64,000 nt of DNA, from NCBI GenBank assembly GCA_020637215.1, contig JACJWI010000008.1, positions 1-64,000 of the forward strand, read 5' to 3'. Within the stretch, counting starts at the first letter, position 1; each line of letters starts with the position of its first letter. The notes below the pieces were generated by a model. It had not been told where the DNA came from, made no database searches, and was given only the letters and a program-made list of their open reading frames with translations. This document shows positions 8,929-16,937 of this stretch, one piece after another. This DNA is from Microthrixaceae bacterium (lineage in GTDB: Bacteria; Actinomycetota; Acidimicrobiia; Acidimicrobiales; Microtrichaceae). The position numbers were made by a program, and so were the translations under genes.

Positions 8929-10167
8929 ATGACCGAGGCCTGGATCATCGACGCGTGCCGCACGCCGCGGGGGACGGGCAAGGTGGGCAAGGGATCGCTC
9001 GCCCACCTCCACACCCAGCGGCTGGGCGCGACCGTGCTCGCCGCCCTGGCCGAGCGCACCGGGCTCGACACCGGCGACGTCGACGACGTGATCTTCGGCT
9101 GCTCCTGGCAGGTCGGCACCCAGAGCGGCGACCTCGGCCGCATGGCCGCCCTCGACGCCGGCTACCCGATCACCGCCAGTGGCGTCACCCTCGACCGGTT
9201 CTGCGGATCGGGGATCACCGCGGTCAACCTGGCCGCGGCCAGCGTCATGTCCGGCCTCGAGGACGTGGTGGTCGCCGGCGGCGCCGAGATGATGTCGAGC
9301 TACAAGCAGAACGCCCCCAAGAACCGCAACCCGTTCATGGACAACGGCAACCTCCACCTGCGGGCCCAGCACCCCCAGACCAACCAGGGCGTCGCCGCCG
9401 ACGCGATCGCCACGCTCGAGGGCATCCCCCGCTCCGCCCTCGACGCTCTGGCCGCCGAGTCGCAGCGTCGGGCCGAGGTCGCCATCTCCGAAGGTCGCTT
9501 CGAGCGCTCGCTCGTGCCGGTGCTCGACGAGGACGGCACCGTCGCCCTCGACCGCGAGGAGTACCCCCGCCCCGGCACGACCGTCGACTCGCTGGCACAA
9601 CTCCCCGCGAGCTTCGAGGCGCTCGCCGACATGCCGCTCGACGAGGACGGCACCACGTACCGGGCGATGGTCCTGGCGCGCTACCCCGGCCTGGAGATCG
9701 AGCACGTGCACCACGCCGGGAACTCCTCCGGCGTGGTCGACGGCGCCGCGGCGATCCTGGTGACGAGCCCCGAGTACGCGCGGGCCCACGGCATGACGCC
9801 GCGGGCACGGGTGCGGGCGATCGCCAACATGGGCGACGACCCGACCCTGATGCTCAACGCCCCGGTGCCCGCCACCCGAAAGGTGCTCGAGCGCGCCGGC
9901 ATGACGCTCGACGACATCGACCTGTTCGAGGTCAACGAGGCGTTCGCCGTCGTCCCCGAGAAGTACATCCGCGACCTCGACATCGACCGGGAGAAGATCA
10001 ACGTCAACGGCGGAGCGATCGCGCTCGGACACCCGATCGGGGCCACCGGCAGCCTGCTGATCGGCACCGTCCTCGACGAGCTCGAGCGCCGCGACCTCAA
10101 CGTCGGACTGGTCACCATGTGCGCCGCAGGTGGCATGGCCCCCGCCGTCGTCATCGAACGCATCTGA
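8929..10167 (+). CDS. Acetyl-CoA C-acyltransferase (thiolase)
   Basis: 412 aa. ATG 8929 (MTEAWIIDACRTPRG) is preceded by GGGGGA and starts exactly at the conserved thiolase N-terminus; longer frames upstream are spurious. All catalytic elements are present: nucleophile Cys ~92 in RFCGSGIT, His in ALGHPIGATG (~368), and the second Cys in MCAAGGMAP near the end. It carries out thiolytic cleavage of 3-oxoacyl-CoA (or the reverse condensation) in the cytoplasm. The gene is 40 bases upstream of a fused acyl-CoA dehydrogenase, forming a two-gene beta-oxidation operon. By analogy to steroid-side-chain catabolism (FadA5/FadE34 in mycobacteria) this could act on sterol or branched substrates, but sequence alone does not fix the substrate. 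Confidence 0.9.
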   Translation: MTEAWIIDACRTPRGTGKVGKGSLAHLHTQRLGATVLAALAERTGLDTGDVDDVIFGCSWQVGTQSGDLGRMAALDAGYPITASGVTLDRFCGSGITAVNLAAASVMSGLEDVVVAGGAEMMSSYKQNAPKNRNPFMDNGNLHLRAQHPQTNQGVAADAIATLEGIPRSALDALAAESQRRAEVAISEGRFERSLVPVLDEDGTVALDREEYPRPGTTVDSLAQLPASFEALADMPLDEDGTTYRAMVLARYPGLEIEHVHHAGNSSGVVDGAAAILVTSPEYARAHGMTPRARVRAIANMGDDPTLMLNAPVPATRKVLERAGMTLDDIDLFEVNEAFAVVPEKYIRDLDIDREKINVNGGAIALGHPIGATGSLLIGTVLDELERRDLNVGLVTMCAAGGMAPAVVIERI

Positions 10168-10207
10168 GAACCGAACCCGACCCGACCCGACCAGCAGGAG
10201 CAACCGA

Positions 10208-12382
10208 ATGTCGATCGCCATCAACGAGGACCACGTCGCGCTCGCCGACACCGTCGCCGCCTTCCTGACCCAGCGCGGCTCGCTGACCGAGGCCCGGGCC
10301 CGCCTCGACGGCGCCCCCGAGGCCCTCCCCGACTTCTGGGGCGAGCTGGCCGGGCTCGGCTGGTTGGGCCTGCACCTGGGCGAGGACGTCGGCGGGTCCG
10401 GCTTCGGGCTCGAGGAGCTCGTCGTCGTCGCCGAGCAGACCGGACGCGCCCTGATGCCCGGGCCGTTCCTGCCGACCGTGATCGCCTCCGCGGCCGTGCA
10501 GTCCGCCGGCACCGACGAGCAGCGGGCCCGCCTGCTGCCCGGCCTGGCCGACGGCTCGGTCACCGCCGCTGTCGCCCTCGACGGTGACGTGACCGTCGCC
10601 GATGGGAAGGCCTCGGGCTTCGTGCGCACCGCGGTCGGGGCCGGGATCGCCGACCTGCTGCTGGTCCCGGTCGGAAGCGACGTCGTCGTCGTGACGCTGC
10701 GCGACTCCGGTCCGGCCGCCGATCCGGTCGCCGGCGTGTCGATCGAGGTGCCCGACAACCTCGACCCCAGCCGCCGCTCCGGCCGGGTCACCCTGGACGG
10801 CGCCCCCGCCGAGACCGTCGCCGGCGGCGCCGGCGCGCTGGTCGACTCGGCCCGGCTGCTGTTCTCGGCCGAGGCGGTCGGCATCGCCCGGGAGTGCACC
10901 GAGCAGGCCGCCGAGTACGCCAAGGAGCGTCAGCAGTTCGGTCGGCCGATCGCCATGTTCCAGGCGGTCAAGCACCACTGCGCCAACATGCTCGTCGCCA
11001 CCGAGCTGGCCACCGGCAACGTGTGGGACGCGGCTCGCACCGAAGCGGGCACCGACGCCTTCTCCGCCGCTGCGGCCGCCGCTGCGACCCTGGCGATCCC
11101 CGCTGCGGACCTGTGCGCCCAGCTGAACATCCAGGTGCACGGCGGCATCGGCTTCACCTGGGAGCACGACGCCCACATGTTCCTGCGTCGGGCCACCGCG
11201 GTCGAACGGGTCGTCTCCGCCGACCACGCCGCGTCCGCGCTGACCGACCTGCACCGCTCCGGTGTGCGCCGCTCGGTCACCATCGAGCTGCCGCCCGAGG
11301 CCGAGGCGTTCCGGGACGAGGTCCGGACCTTCGCCGAGCGGATCAAGGGCCTCCCCGCGGATGAGCAGCGCACCGAGTTGATCGACTCCGGCTACGTGAT
11401 GCCGCACTGGCCCGCGCCGTGGGGTCGCGACGCCGGGGCGGTCGAGCAGCTGGTGATCGAGCAGGAGTTCTCCGCGGCAGGCATCCAGAAGCCGGGCTAC
11501 GGCATCACCGGCTGGGTGATCCTCACGCTGATCCAGTACGCCACCGAGGACCAGATCGCCCGCTGGGTGCGCCCCGCGCTCGAGCAGGAGGTGATCTGGT
11601 GCCAGCTGTTCAGCGAGCCCGACGCCGGCTCCGACGCGGCGGGAATCACCACCAGGGCCACCCGGGTCGACGGCGGCTGGCTGCTCAACGGCCAGAAGGT
11701 ATGGACCAGCGGCGCCCACGTCGCCGGCTTCGGCTTCGCCACCGTGCGTACCGACCCCGACGTCCCCAAGCACGACGGCATCACCGTGATGGTCATCGAC
11801 ATGCACGCCGAGGGCGTCGAGGTCCGGCCGCTCAAGATGCCGATGGGCTCCTCGGAATTCAACGAGGTGTTCTTCACCGACGTGTTCATCCCCGACGACG
11901 ACGTGGTCGGACCGGTCGACGGCGGCTGGACCGTCGCCCGGGCCACGCTCGGCAACGAGAGCGTCAGCATCGGCGGCGGCCAGGGCGGCATGGCCATGCC
12001 CGCCGAGATGCTGATCGACGCCTACGACGCCAACCCGACCTCGCTCGCCGGGGGCTCCGAGCGCGTCGGCCGCTACGCCGCCAACAACCGCGCCTGCGAC
12101 ATCCTGAACCTGCGCAGCGCGCACCGGGCCGTGGCCGGCGCCGCACCGGGCCCTGAAGGTGCGATCACCAAGCTGGTGCTGTCGGAGAACCTGGCCGAGG
12201 CGGCCGCGGTGCTCAACGCGACCAACCCCGACGCCGCCTACCTCGATGCCGCCGGGCTCACGTCGGGGGCGCTGGTGCTGTGGCACCGGGGCATGTCGAT
12301 CGCCGGCGGCACCTCGGAGATCAAGCGGAACCAGATCGGCGAGCGGATCCTCGGCCTCCCCCGCGACCCCCTGATCAAGTAG
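10208..12382 (+). CDS. Tandem-fused acyl-CoA dehydrogenase (FadE34-like)
   Basis: 724 aa, twice the usual length, because two acyl-CoA dehydrogenase units are joined in one chain. The N-terminal unit spans ~1-355 and ends with IQVHGGIGFTWEHDAHMF. The C-terminal unit spans ~365-724 and has the substrate/FAD motifs QLFSEPDAGSDAAG and WLLNGQKVWTS, with the terminal SIAGGTSEIKRNQIGERILG. ATG 10208 follows AGGAG by seven bases. Known fused enzymes of this layout (mycobacterial FadE34) mimic the alpha2beta2 heterotetramers that dehydrogenate steroid side chains. The N-terminal unit is shorter in the middle domain and may be the degenerate partner. Together with the thiolase upstream it forms a beta-oxidation pair. 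Its 3' end faces a palindromic hairpin. Confidence 0.9.
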   Translation: MSIAINEDHVALADTVAAFLTQRGSLTEARARLDGAPEALPDFWGELAGLGWLGLHLGEDVGGSGFGLEELVVVAEQTGRALMPGPFLPTVIASAAVQSAGTDEQRARLLPGLADGSVTAAVALDGDVTVADGKASGFVRTAVGAGIADLLLVPVGSDVVVVTLRDSGPAADPVAGVSIEVPDNLDPSRRSGRVTLDGAPAETVAGGAGALVDSARLLFSAEAVGIARECTEQAAEYAKERQQFGRPIAMFQAVKHHCANMLVATELATGNVWDAARTEAGTDAFSAAAAAAATLAIPAADLCAQLNIQVHGGIGFTWEHDAHMFLRRATAVERVVSADHAASALTDLHRSGVRRSVTIELPPEAEAFRDEVRTFAERIKGLPADEQRTELIDSGYVMPHWPAPWGRDAGAVEQLVIEQEFSAAGIQKPGYGITGWVILTLIQYATEDQIARWVRPALEQEVIWCQLFSEPDAGSDAAGITTRATRVDGGWLLNGQKVWTSGAHVAGFGFATVRTDPDVPKHDGITVMVIDMHAEGVEVRPLKMPMGSSEFNEVFFTDVFIPDDDVVGPVDGGWTVARATLGNESVSIGGGQGGMAMPAEMLIDAYDANPTSLAGGSERVGRYAANNRACDILNLRSAHRAVAGAAPGPEGAITKLVLSENLAEAAAVLNATNPDAAYLDAAGLTSGALVLWHRGMSIAGGTSEIKRNQIGERILGLPRDPLIK

Positions 12383-12425
12383 CCCTACCCGTTCCTGCCG
12401 CCCCTCCCCGTTCCTGCCCCTCCCC

Positions 12426-12475
12426 GTTCTGTAGTGCGAGATCCAGGCGTTCGCCTGTATCTCGCACTACAGAAC
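12426..12475. repeat. 50-bp palindromic repeat, family A, copy 1
   Basis: Two 24-base arms around a 2-base centre (TT), with one mismatch. The left arm begins GTTCTGTAGTGCGAGATCCA. It lies between two convergent genes and could act as a bidirectional terminator, although no T-run follows. It is preceded by shortened versions of its own outer edge (CCCCGTTCCTG twice). Other copies are at 18749, 27713 and 56086. Confidence 0.9.
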
Positions 12476-12528
12476 CGCTGCGGAGGGGGCGTGGGAACGG
12501 GAGGGGGACGTGGAGGGATGTGCAGTGG

Positions 12529-13686
12529 TCAGGGCTCGCCGAGGCGGACCACGGCCACCCCGCCGAGCACGACCGCGGCACCGACCAGCTGGACCGGCAA
12601 CGGTGTCTGGCCCAGCAGCAGCCACGCGAACGCGATGGCCGCGATCACCTCGGTCAGCGCCACGAAGCTGGCCAGGCGAGAACCCAGCCGTCGAGTGGCG
12701 GCGATCCCGGTCACGTACGCGACCGCGGCGGTGACCACCCCGAGCGCCAGGACCGGGACCCACCACGGGACGACCAGCCGTTGGAACGCGACGTAGTCGG
12801 TCGTCGCGGTCACCGGCAGCACGCCCAGCAGCCCGGCCGCACCCAGGACGACCGCGCCGACGACCAGGCCTGATGCGGCCAGCGTGATCGGCGGGAGACC
12901 CGATCGGTCATCGGCGGACATGACGAAGTAGGCCGCGGCGCCGACCATCGCGGCGAGCGCCCAGGCGACCCCGACGGGGTCCACCCCACCTCCGCCGCCC
13001 GAGGACCCCAGCAGGTCGAGCAGCAGCGGTAGCCCGCACAGCGCGATCGCTGCGCCGAGCACGGTCAGCCGGCTGGGGCGTTGGCGGTGCACCGCCCACA
13101 TCCAGCCGACGACTCCGACCGGGGCGGTGTACTCGACCAGCAGTGCGACCCCGACCGGCAGGTGGGACACCGCGTAGAAGTAGCAGAGCTGGGTCGCGGC
13201 GACCGCGAGCACCCCGTAGGCCACGATCGTCCCCGCGTTGCGCCGCAGCATCGCCCAGCGGTCCCGACCGTCGACACCCGCCGCCCTCACTCCAGGGACC
13301 ACCAGCACCAGCGCGGCGATCGTGACCCGGGCGGTCACCGCGGCGCCCGCGGTCCACCCGCTGAGCATCAGCGCCGAGGCCAGCGATCCGGACAAGCCGA
13401 AGCATGCGGCCGACGCGACGGCCAGGGAGATCCCGTTGCGGACGTCCGGTCCGGCCGGGGCCTCCACCGATGCTTCGGACGACGGGCTCGGCCCGACCGC
13501 GGGGGCCGGCGGGGCCGCGGAACCCGGCGGAGTTGCGGAACCCGGCGGAGTTGCAGAACCCGGCGGAGTTGCGGAACCCGGTCCGGTCACGGGACGTGGT
13601 TCGTTCGGGGTGCTAAGGGGAGCACCGGTTCCGTGACGGTCATCGCCCCAGACTGCCCCGGTCCTCGCTGAGCTGCCACCGACCAT
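12529..13686 (-). CDS. EamA/DMT-family transporter
   Basis: 385 aa from ATG 13686, or 312 aa from GTG 13467. Ten hydrophobic helices in two five-helix halves (first half ~95-230, second ~235-380) give the EamA duplicated fold, as in RhtA/YdcZ-type exporters of amino acids or small metabolites. The first ~75 residues are a Pro/Gly/Ser/Ala linker made of an in-frame 18-bp tandem repeat (GSATPP). Starting at 13686 would overlap the preceding gene's stop by 47 bases, so the shorter form, which matches the family's usual ~300 aa, is quite possible. Substrate unknown. Convergent with the acyl-CoA dehydrogenase. Confidence 0.85.
   Translation of the reverse strand: MVGGSSARTGAVWGDDRHGTGAPLSTPNEPRPVTGPGSATPPGSATPPGSATPPGSAAPPAPAVGPSPSSEASVEAPAGPDVRNGISLAVASAACFGLSGSLASALMLSGWTAGAAVTARVTIAALVLVVPGVRAAGVDGRDRWAMLRRNAGTIVAYGVLAVAATQLCYFYAVSHLPVGVALLVEYTAPVGVVGWMWAVHRQRPSRLTVLGAAIALCGLPLLLDLLGSSGGGGGVDPVGVAWALAAMVGAAAYFVMSADDRSGLPPITLAASGLVVGAVVLGAAGLLGVLPVTATTDYVAFQRLVVPWWVPVLALGVVTAAVAYVTGIAATRRLGSRLASFVALTEVIAAIAFAWLLLGQTPLPVQLVGAAVVLGGVAVVRLGEP
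13517..13588. repeat. 18-bp in-frame tandem repeat (about four units)
   Basis: The unit GCGGAACCCGGCGGAGTT occurs at 13517, 13535 and 13553 (one change) and in part at 13571. Read on the minus strand it gives repeated GSATPP at the N-terminus of the EamA-type protein. If translated it makes a flexible linker whose length could vary between strains; it may instead lie in the leader upstream of GTG 13467. Confidence 0.85.
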
Positions 13687-14626
13687 CGGGCCGGCGCTCC
13701 ACCGACCCGCGCCCGGACAAGCCGATCAGGTGGGCGAGCACCGAGCGGCCCGCAGGCCGGTGCAGCTCCGGACGGACGTCCGCGTACATCACCGCCACCA
13801 GACCCTCGACGCTGACGCCGTCACCAGCCGGAGCTGCCGCGAGCAGGTCGAGGATCTGGCGGTCGCGTTCGAGTCGATGCTCGATGAGCGACTCGACGTA
13901 GGGACCCGGGTCCACGATGGCCGGCCCGTGGGTGGGCAGGTAGGTGGCGTCCCGGCCTGTGGCGTGTCGGTCGACCAGGCGGCGGAGGTTGGCGATGTAG
14001 GCGTCCATGTCGCCATCGGGCGGCGACACGACCGTGGTGGACCAGCCCATCACGTGGTCGCCCGGGAACAGCAGATTGCGCTCCACCTCGGCGAAGCACA
14101 CGTGGTTGGAGATGTGGCCGGGGGTGTGGAGGCACTCGATGCGGAACCCGTCGCCGACCAGCACATCGCCGTCGCGCACGACGACGTCGGGGACGAAGTC
14201 CCGATCTCCCGACTCGGTCTCCTCACCTCCGTCGGCTGCGTCCGGCCGGTCCGCCGCATCCGGCCCGTCAACCGTGTCGTCGCCGGTGCCGGCATCGATC
14301 GGATGGGGCCCGAACCCGTAGGTGGGAGCTCCCGTCGCCGCCGCCAGCGCGGCGGCCGCGGGCGAGTGGTCCGCGTGGGTGTGGGTGATCAGGATGTGCG
14401 ACACCGCTCGACCGTCGAGCGCCGCGAGCAGGGCGTCGACGTGGGCGGGCAGGTCCGGGCCGGGGTCGATGACGGCCACCTGGGCCTCGCCGAGCACGTA
14501 GGTCCCTGTTCCCCAGGCGGTGTACTTGCTCGGGTTGTCCGCCACCACACGGACGACGCCGTCGGAGACCGCCACCGGCTCGCCGTACCGCGGGTCGAAC
14601 TCGGTCAGGAACGTCGGGGCCACCAC
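13640..14626 (-). CDS. MBL-fold metallo-hydrolase
   Basis: About 328 aa from GTG 14626 (VVAPTFLTEF). The upstream extension to 14704 runs through the stop of the preceding gene and is unlikely. The metal site is clear: HTHADHS (about residue 79-85), then HTPGH (~170), GDH (~190), and a late THG motif (~230). This is the glyoxalase-II/LACTB2-like branch of the metallo-beta-lactamase fold with a C-terminal winged-helix-like tail (HLIGLSGRGSVERRPDGRW). Residues ~105-145 are an Asp-rich, low-complexity insertion (DAGTGDDTVDGPDAADRPD). It likely hydrolyses a thioester, lactone or nuclease-type substrate, in the cytoplasm. It is the middle gene of a minus-strand run with the VanZ and EamA genes. 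Confidence 0.85.
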   Translation of the reverse strand: MVAPTFLTEFDPRYGEPVAVSDGVVRVVADNPSKYTAWGTGTYVLGEAQVAVIDPGPDLPAHVDALLAALDGRAVSHILITHTHADHSPAAAALAAATGAPTYGFGPHPIDAGTGDDTVDGPDAADRPDAADGGEETESGDRDFVPDVVVRDGDVLVGDGFRIECLHTPGHISNHVCFAEVERNLLFPGDHVMGWSTTVVSPPDGDMDAYIANLRRLVDRHATGRDATYLPTHGPAIVDPGPYVESLIEHRLERDRQILDLLAAAPAGDGVSVEGLVAVMYADVRPELHRPAGRSVLAHLIGLSGRGSVERRPDGRWQLSEDRGSLGR

Positions 14627-14648
14627 CCCACGGTACGACCGATGGAGA

Positions 14649-15716
14649 TCAGTCGGGACCGGCTGGACGACCCCACGGCGTGACGACCGGGCGCAGACCC
14701 GCAACGGTGTTGGCCAGCCCCCGGTGATCCGGCGTCATCACCGCCACCACCACGCTGAACGCGGCCAGGACGAGCAGCAGCACGCCGGACCACCCCGAGT
14801 CCCACCAGCCGACCGCCGCGATCAGCCCCGGACCGAACGCCAGCTTGAGCACGCGCCCGGGGAACGTCCAGCCGGGTCGCCGGGCGACCGTCCCGAGTCG
14901 CACCGCCCACTCCCCGATCGTGCGTCCGAAGCCCACGACGGCGATCGCCTCGAGCGCCAGCGGCACGCCCCACTGCAGCGATCGCTGCACCAGCGGGTGG
15001 ACGGCCTCGTCGATCTTCAGGGTCCGCAGCGCGATCGCCCGCCAGGCGACGACGGTGGCCGTGCCGACCAGCAGCATGACCACGACGTCGCAGGCGACGG
15101 CGACGATCCGCTGACCCGAGGTCGCCATGGCCTCGTCGGGGACGACCTCCGGATCGGGCCGGTGGCGCAGCACCAGCCACGACAGCACCGACCCGACGAC
15201 GGCGCCGGTCGTGTTGGTGATCAGGTCATCGACGTCGAAGTAGCGGTACGCGCAGTCGTAGACCCCCCACAGCCCGGTCAGCTGCGTCGTCTCGATGAGC
15301 AACGACACGGCGAAGCCGACGACCAGGGCGACCAGCACTCCCCGCCGGAACCGCCAACGGAGGATGACCCCCAGCGGCACGAACAGCAGGACGTTCAGCA
15401 CCGTCGACGCGAACGCCCAGTTCGTCAGCAGGTCCGCCAGAGAGTCCACCCCCGACGCCCGGATCTGATCGACGAAGCGGAAGGCGTCGAGGTTCGGGTC
15501 GCGACACACGATGTCGTCGGGGTCCGGCAACGGCAGCAGGGTGTAGGTCCACAGCGCCAGCGCGTAGGTCGGGACCACGACGACGGCCACCACGTCCGAT
15601 CCCCGCAGCCTCCCGGACCGGCGGTACCGGTACGCCACGTCGGGCACGAAGATGACGACGGCGACGATGACGCCACCGACGATCGCTGCGACCGCCGAGG
15701 CCGTGTAGCTCCCCAC
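14649..15716 (-). CDS. VanZ-like/RDD-like fused membrane protein
   Basis: 355 aa from a GTG start. Residues ~1-190 match VanZ proteins: NVLLFVPLGV, the buried SLLIETTQL and the DVDDLITNTTGAVVG motif, with about five helices. Residues ~205-300 look like an RDD domain (RIVAVACDVVVMLL, then LGTVARRPGW...), followed by one or two more helices and a short cytoplasmic tail. VanZ proteins are linked to low-level glycopeptide tolerance and cell-envelope functions, and RDD domains to transport or ion exchange. The fusion suggests a membrane-envelope role, with no specific substrate deducible. Located between a perfect 54-bp palindrome upstream and an MBL hydrolase downstream. Confidence 0.8.
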   Translation of the reverse strand: MGSYTASAVAAIVGGVIVAVVIFVPDVAYRYRRSGRLRGSDVVAVVVVPTYALALWTYTLLPLPDPDDIVCRDPNLDAFRFVDQIRASGVDSLADLLTNWAFASTVLNVLLFVPLGVILRWRFRRGVLVALVVGFAVSLLIETTQLTGLWGVYDCAYRYFDVDDLITNTTGAVVGSVLSWLVLRHRPDPEVVPDEAMATSGQRIVAVACDVVVMLLVGTATVVAWRAIALRTLKIDEAVHPLVQRSLQWGVPLALEAIAVVGFGRTIGEWAVRLGTVARRPGWTFPGRVLKLAFGPGLIAAVGWWDSGWSGVLLLVLAAFSVVVAVMTPDHRGLANTVAGLRPVVTPWGRPAGPD

Positions 15717-15753
15717 GGGGGCCGGACGCTACCGCCCCCGCTCTGTCCCGCCA

Positions 15754-15807
15754 CCGCTTTGTCCCGCACAGACGCGGTGATCACCGCGTCTGTGCGGGAC
15801 AAAGCGG
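15754..15807. repeat. Perfect 54-bp palindrome without a loop
   Basis: Two 27-base arms meet at 15780/15781 (centre TGATCA) with complete pairing; the left arm begins CCGCTTTGTCCCGCACAGAC. A short partial copy of its outer edge (CGCTCTGTCCCG) precedes it, just as family A palindromes are preceded by partial copies of theirs. It lies after the stop of the TauD-like gene and before the VanZ gene, both on the minus strand, so it may terminate the former. Such a sequence could extrude a cruciform. Confidence 0.92.
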
Positions 15808-15824
15808 GGGTGGGTGCGGGTCGA

Positions 15825-16877
15825 TCAGCGTCGCACGGGTCGGGTGCCGACGATGCTGGCCCGCTCCATCACCCGGACGTCGGGCCAGTAGTCGCTGCAG
15901 GCGTAGTGCTGCACCGCCCGGTTGTCCCAGAACGCGACCGAGTCCGGCTCCCAGCGGAGCCTCACCTGCAGCTCGGGGGTCTCGAACGGTCGGCACAGGG
16001 CGTCGATGAGCTGGGCGCTCTCGGCCGGGTCGAGGGGCTCACCGTCGGCCTCGGTCAGGTGGGACACGAAGAACCGGTTCACGTACAGGTGGTCCCGGCC
16101 AGTGCGGTCGTGGGTGGCGATCACCGGATGCGCCACCGGCGGATGCAGCTCCCGCATGGAGGCGAGGTCGTCCGGCGACAGCGTGTGGCCGAACACGTGG
16201 ACGAAGTCGTGCACCGCCAGCAGCCCGTCGACACGCTCGCGCAGCTGCGGCTCGAGCTCGTCGAGCGCGGCGTGGGCGTCCGCGAACAGCGTGTCCCCTC
16301 CGGAGTCGGGCACCTCGACGGCGTGGAGCACCGCCCCCATCGATGGCACCTCGCGCCAGGTGACGTCGTGGTGCCAGCCGTTCTCGTAGCCACCGACGTC
16401 CGCGGACTTGGCGAAGCGGACGACCTCGGGGCTGTCGGTGTTCGCCGGCAGGAACGGGTGGACCTCGAGCTCACCGAACCGGCGGGCGAACGCGACGTGC
16501 TGGGCCGTGGTGAGCGGCTGGTCCCGGAAGAACAGCACCTTGTAGTCGGCCAGGGCGCGGGCCAGGTCGGCGATGACCGGATCGGGCAGGTCGTCGGCCA
16601 GGGAGATCCCGCTCACCTCGGCCCCCAACGTCGCCGAGGTCCGGGTGACGTCGAAGTGCTCCCAGCGCAGGGCGTCGAGCCGCTGGCGTTCGGCCGCCAG
16701 GTGGCCGAGAGGGCCGACCTTCACGTCGCTGCCCGGCAGAGCGACCCGCTGGGCGCCGATCGCGGTCGGATCCGCCCGGTCCGGCGGCGGCGGTCGGTCC
16801 TCGCGGTCGGCCGTGACGTTCCGTGTGGCCGTGTCGTTCCGTGTGGCCGTGTCGTTCCGTGCGGCCGTGTCGGTCAT
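15825..16877 (-). CDS. TauD/TfdA-family dioxygenase
   Basis: 350 aa. The iron site is seen as HHD (in GWHHDVTWREVP, ~169-172) and a distal His in WDNRAVQHYA (~323), with R in DVRVMERASI (~340) for 2-oxoglutarate. TLFADAHAALDEL and FGHTLSPDD are typical of the taurine/alpha-ketoglutarate dioxygenase family. Substrates of relatives include sulfonates, alkyl sulfates and aryloxy acids, so this is likely a cytoplasmic scavenging hydroxylase. The N-terminus carries a hexapeptide repeat (DTATRN, three units) from an 18-bp tandem repeat. Its ATG overlaps the stop of the out-of-frame reading of the sigma factor gene upstream (ATGA), but the sigma factor's true frame ends 60 bases earlier. Confidence 0.88.
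   Translation of the reverse strand: MTDTAARNDTATRNDTATRNVTADREDRPPPPDRADPTAIGAQRVALPGSDVKVGPLGHLAAERQRLDALRWEHFDVTRTSATLGAEVSGISLADDLPDPVIADLARALADYKVLFFRDQPLTTAQHVAFARRFGELEVHPFLPANTDSPEVVRFAKSADVGGYENGWHHDVTWREVPSMGAVLHAVEVPDSGGDTLFADAHAALDELEPQLRERVDGLLAVHDFVHVFGHTLSPDDLASMRELHPPVAHPVIATHDRTGRDHLYVNRFFVSHLTEADGEPLDPAESAQLIDALCRPFETPELQVRLRWEPDSVAFWDNRAVQHYACSDYWPDVRVMERASIVGTRPVRR
16818..16871. repeat. 18-bp in-frame tandem repeat (three units)
   Basis: Units at 16818, 16836 and 16854 (GTTCCGTGTGGCCGTGTC, the last with one change). On the minus strand they encode DTATRN repeats right after the start of the TauD-like protein. The number of units could vary by slippage. Confidence 0.9.
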
Positions 16878-16937
16878 GTCGATCCCCCTGTCGGTGCGCC
16901 CCTGCCGATGTCTACACCGCAGCCGACCTCCGGACGG

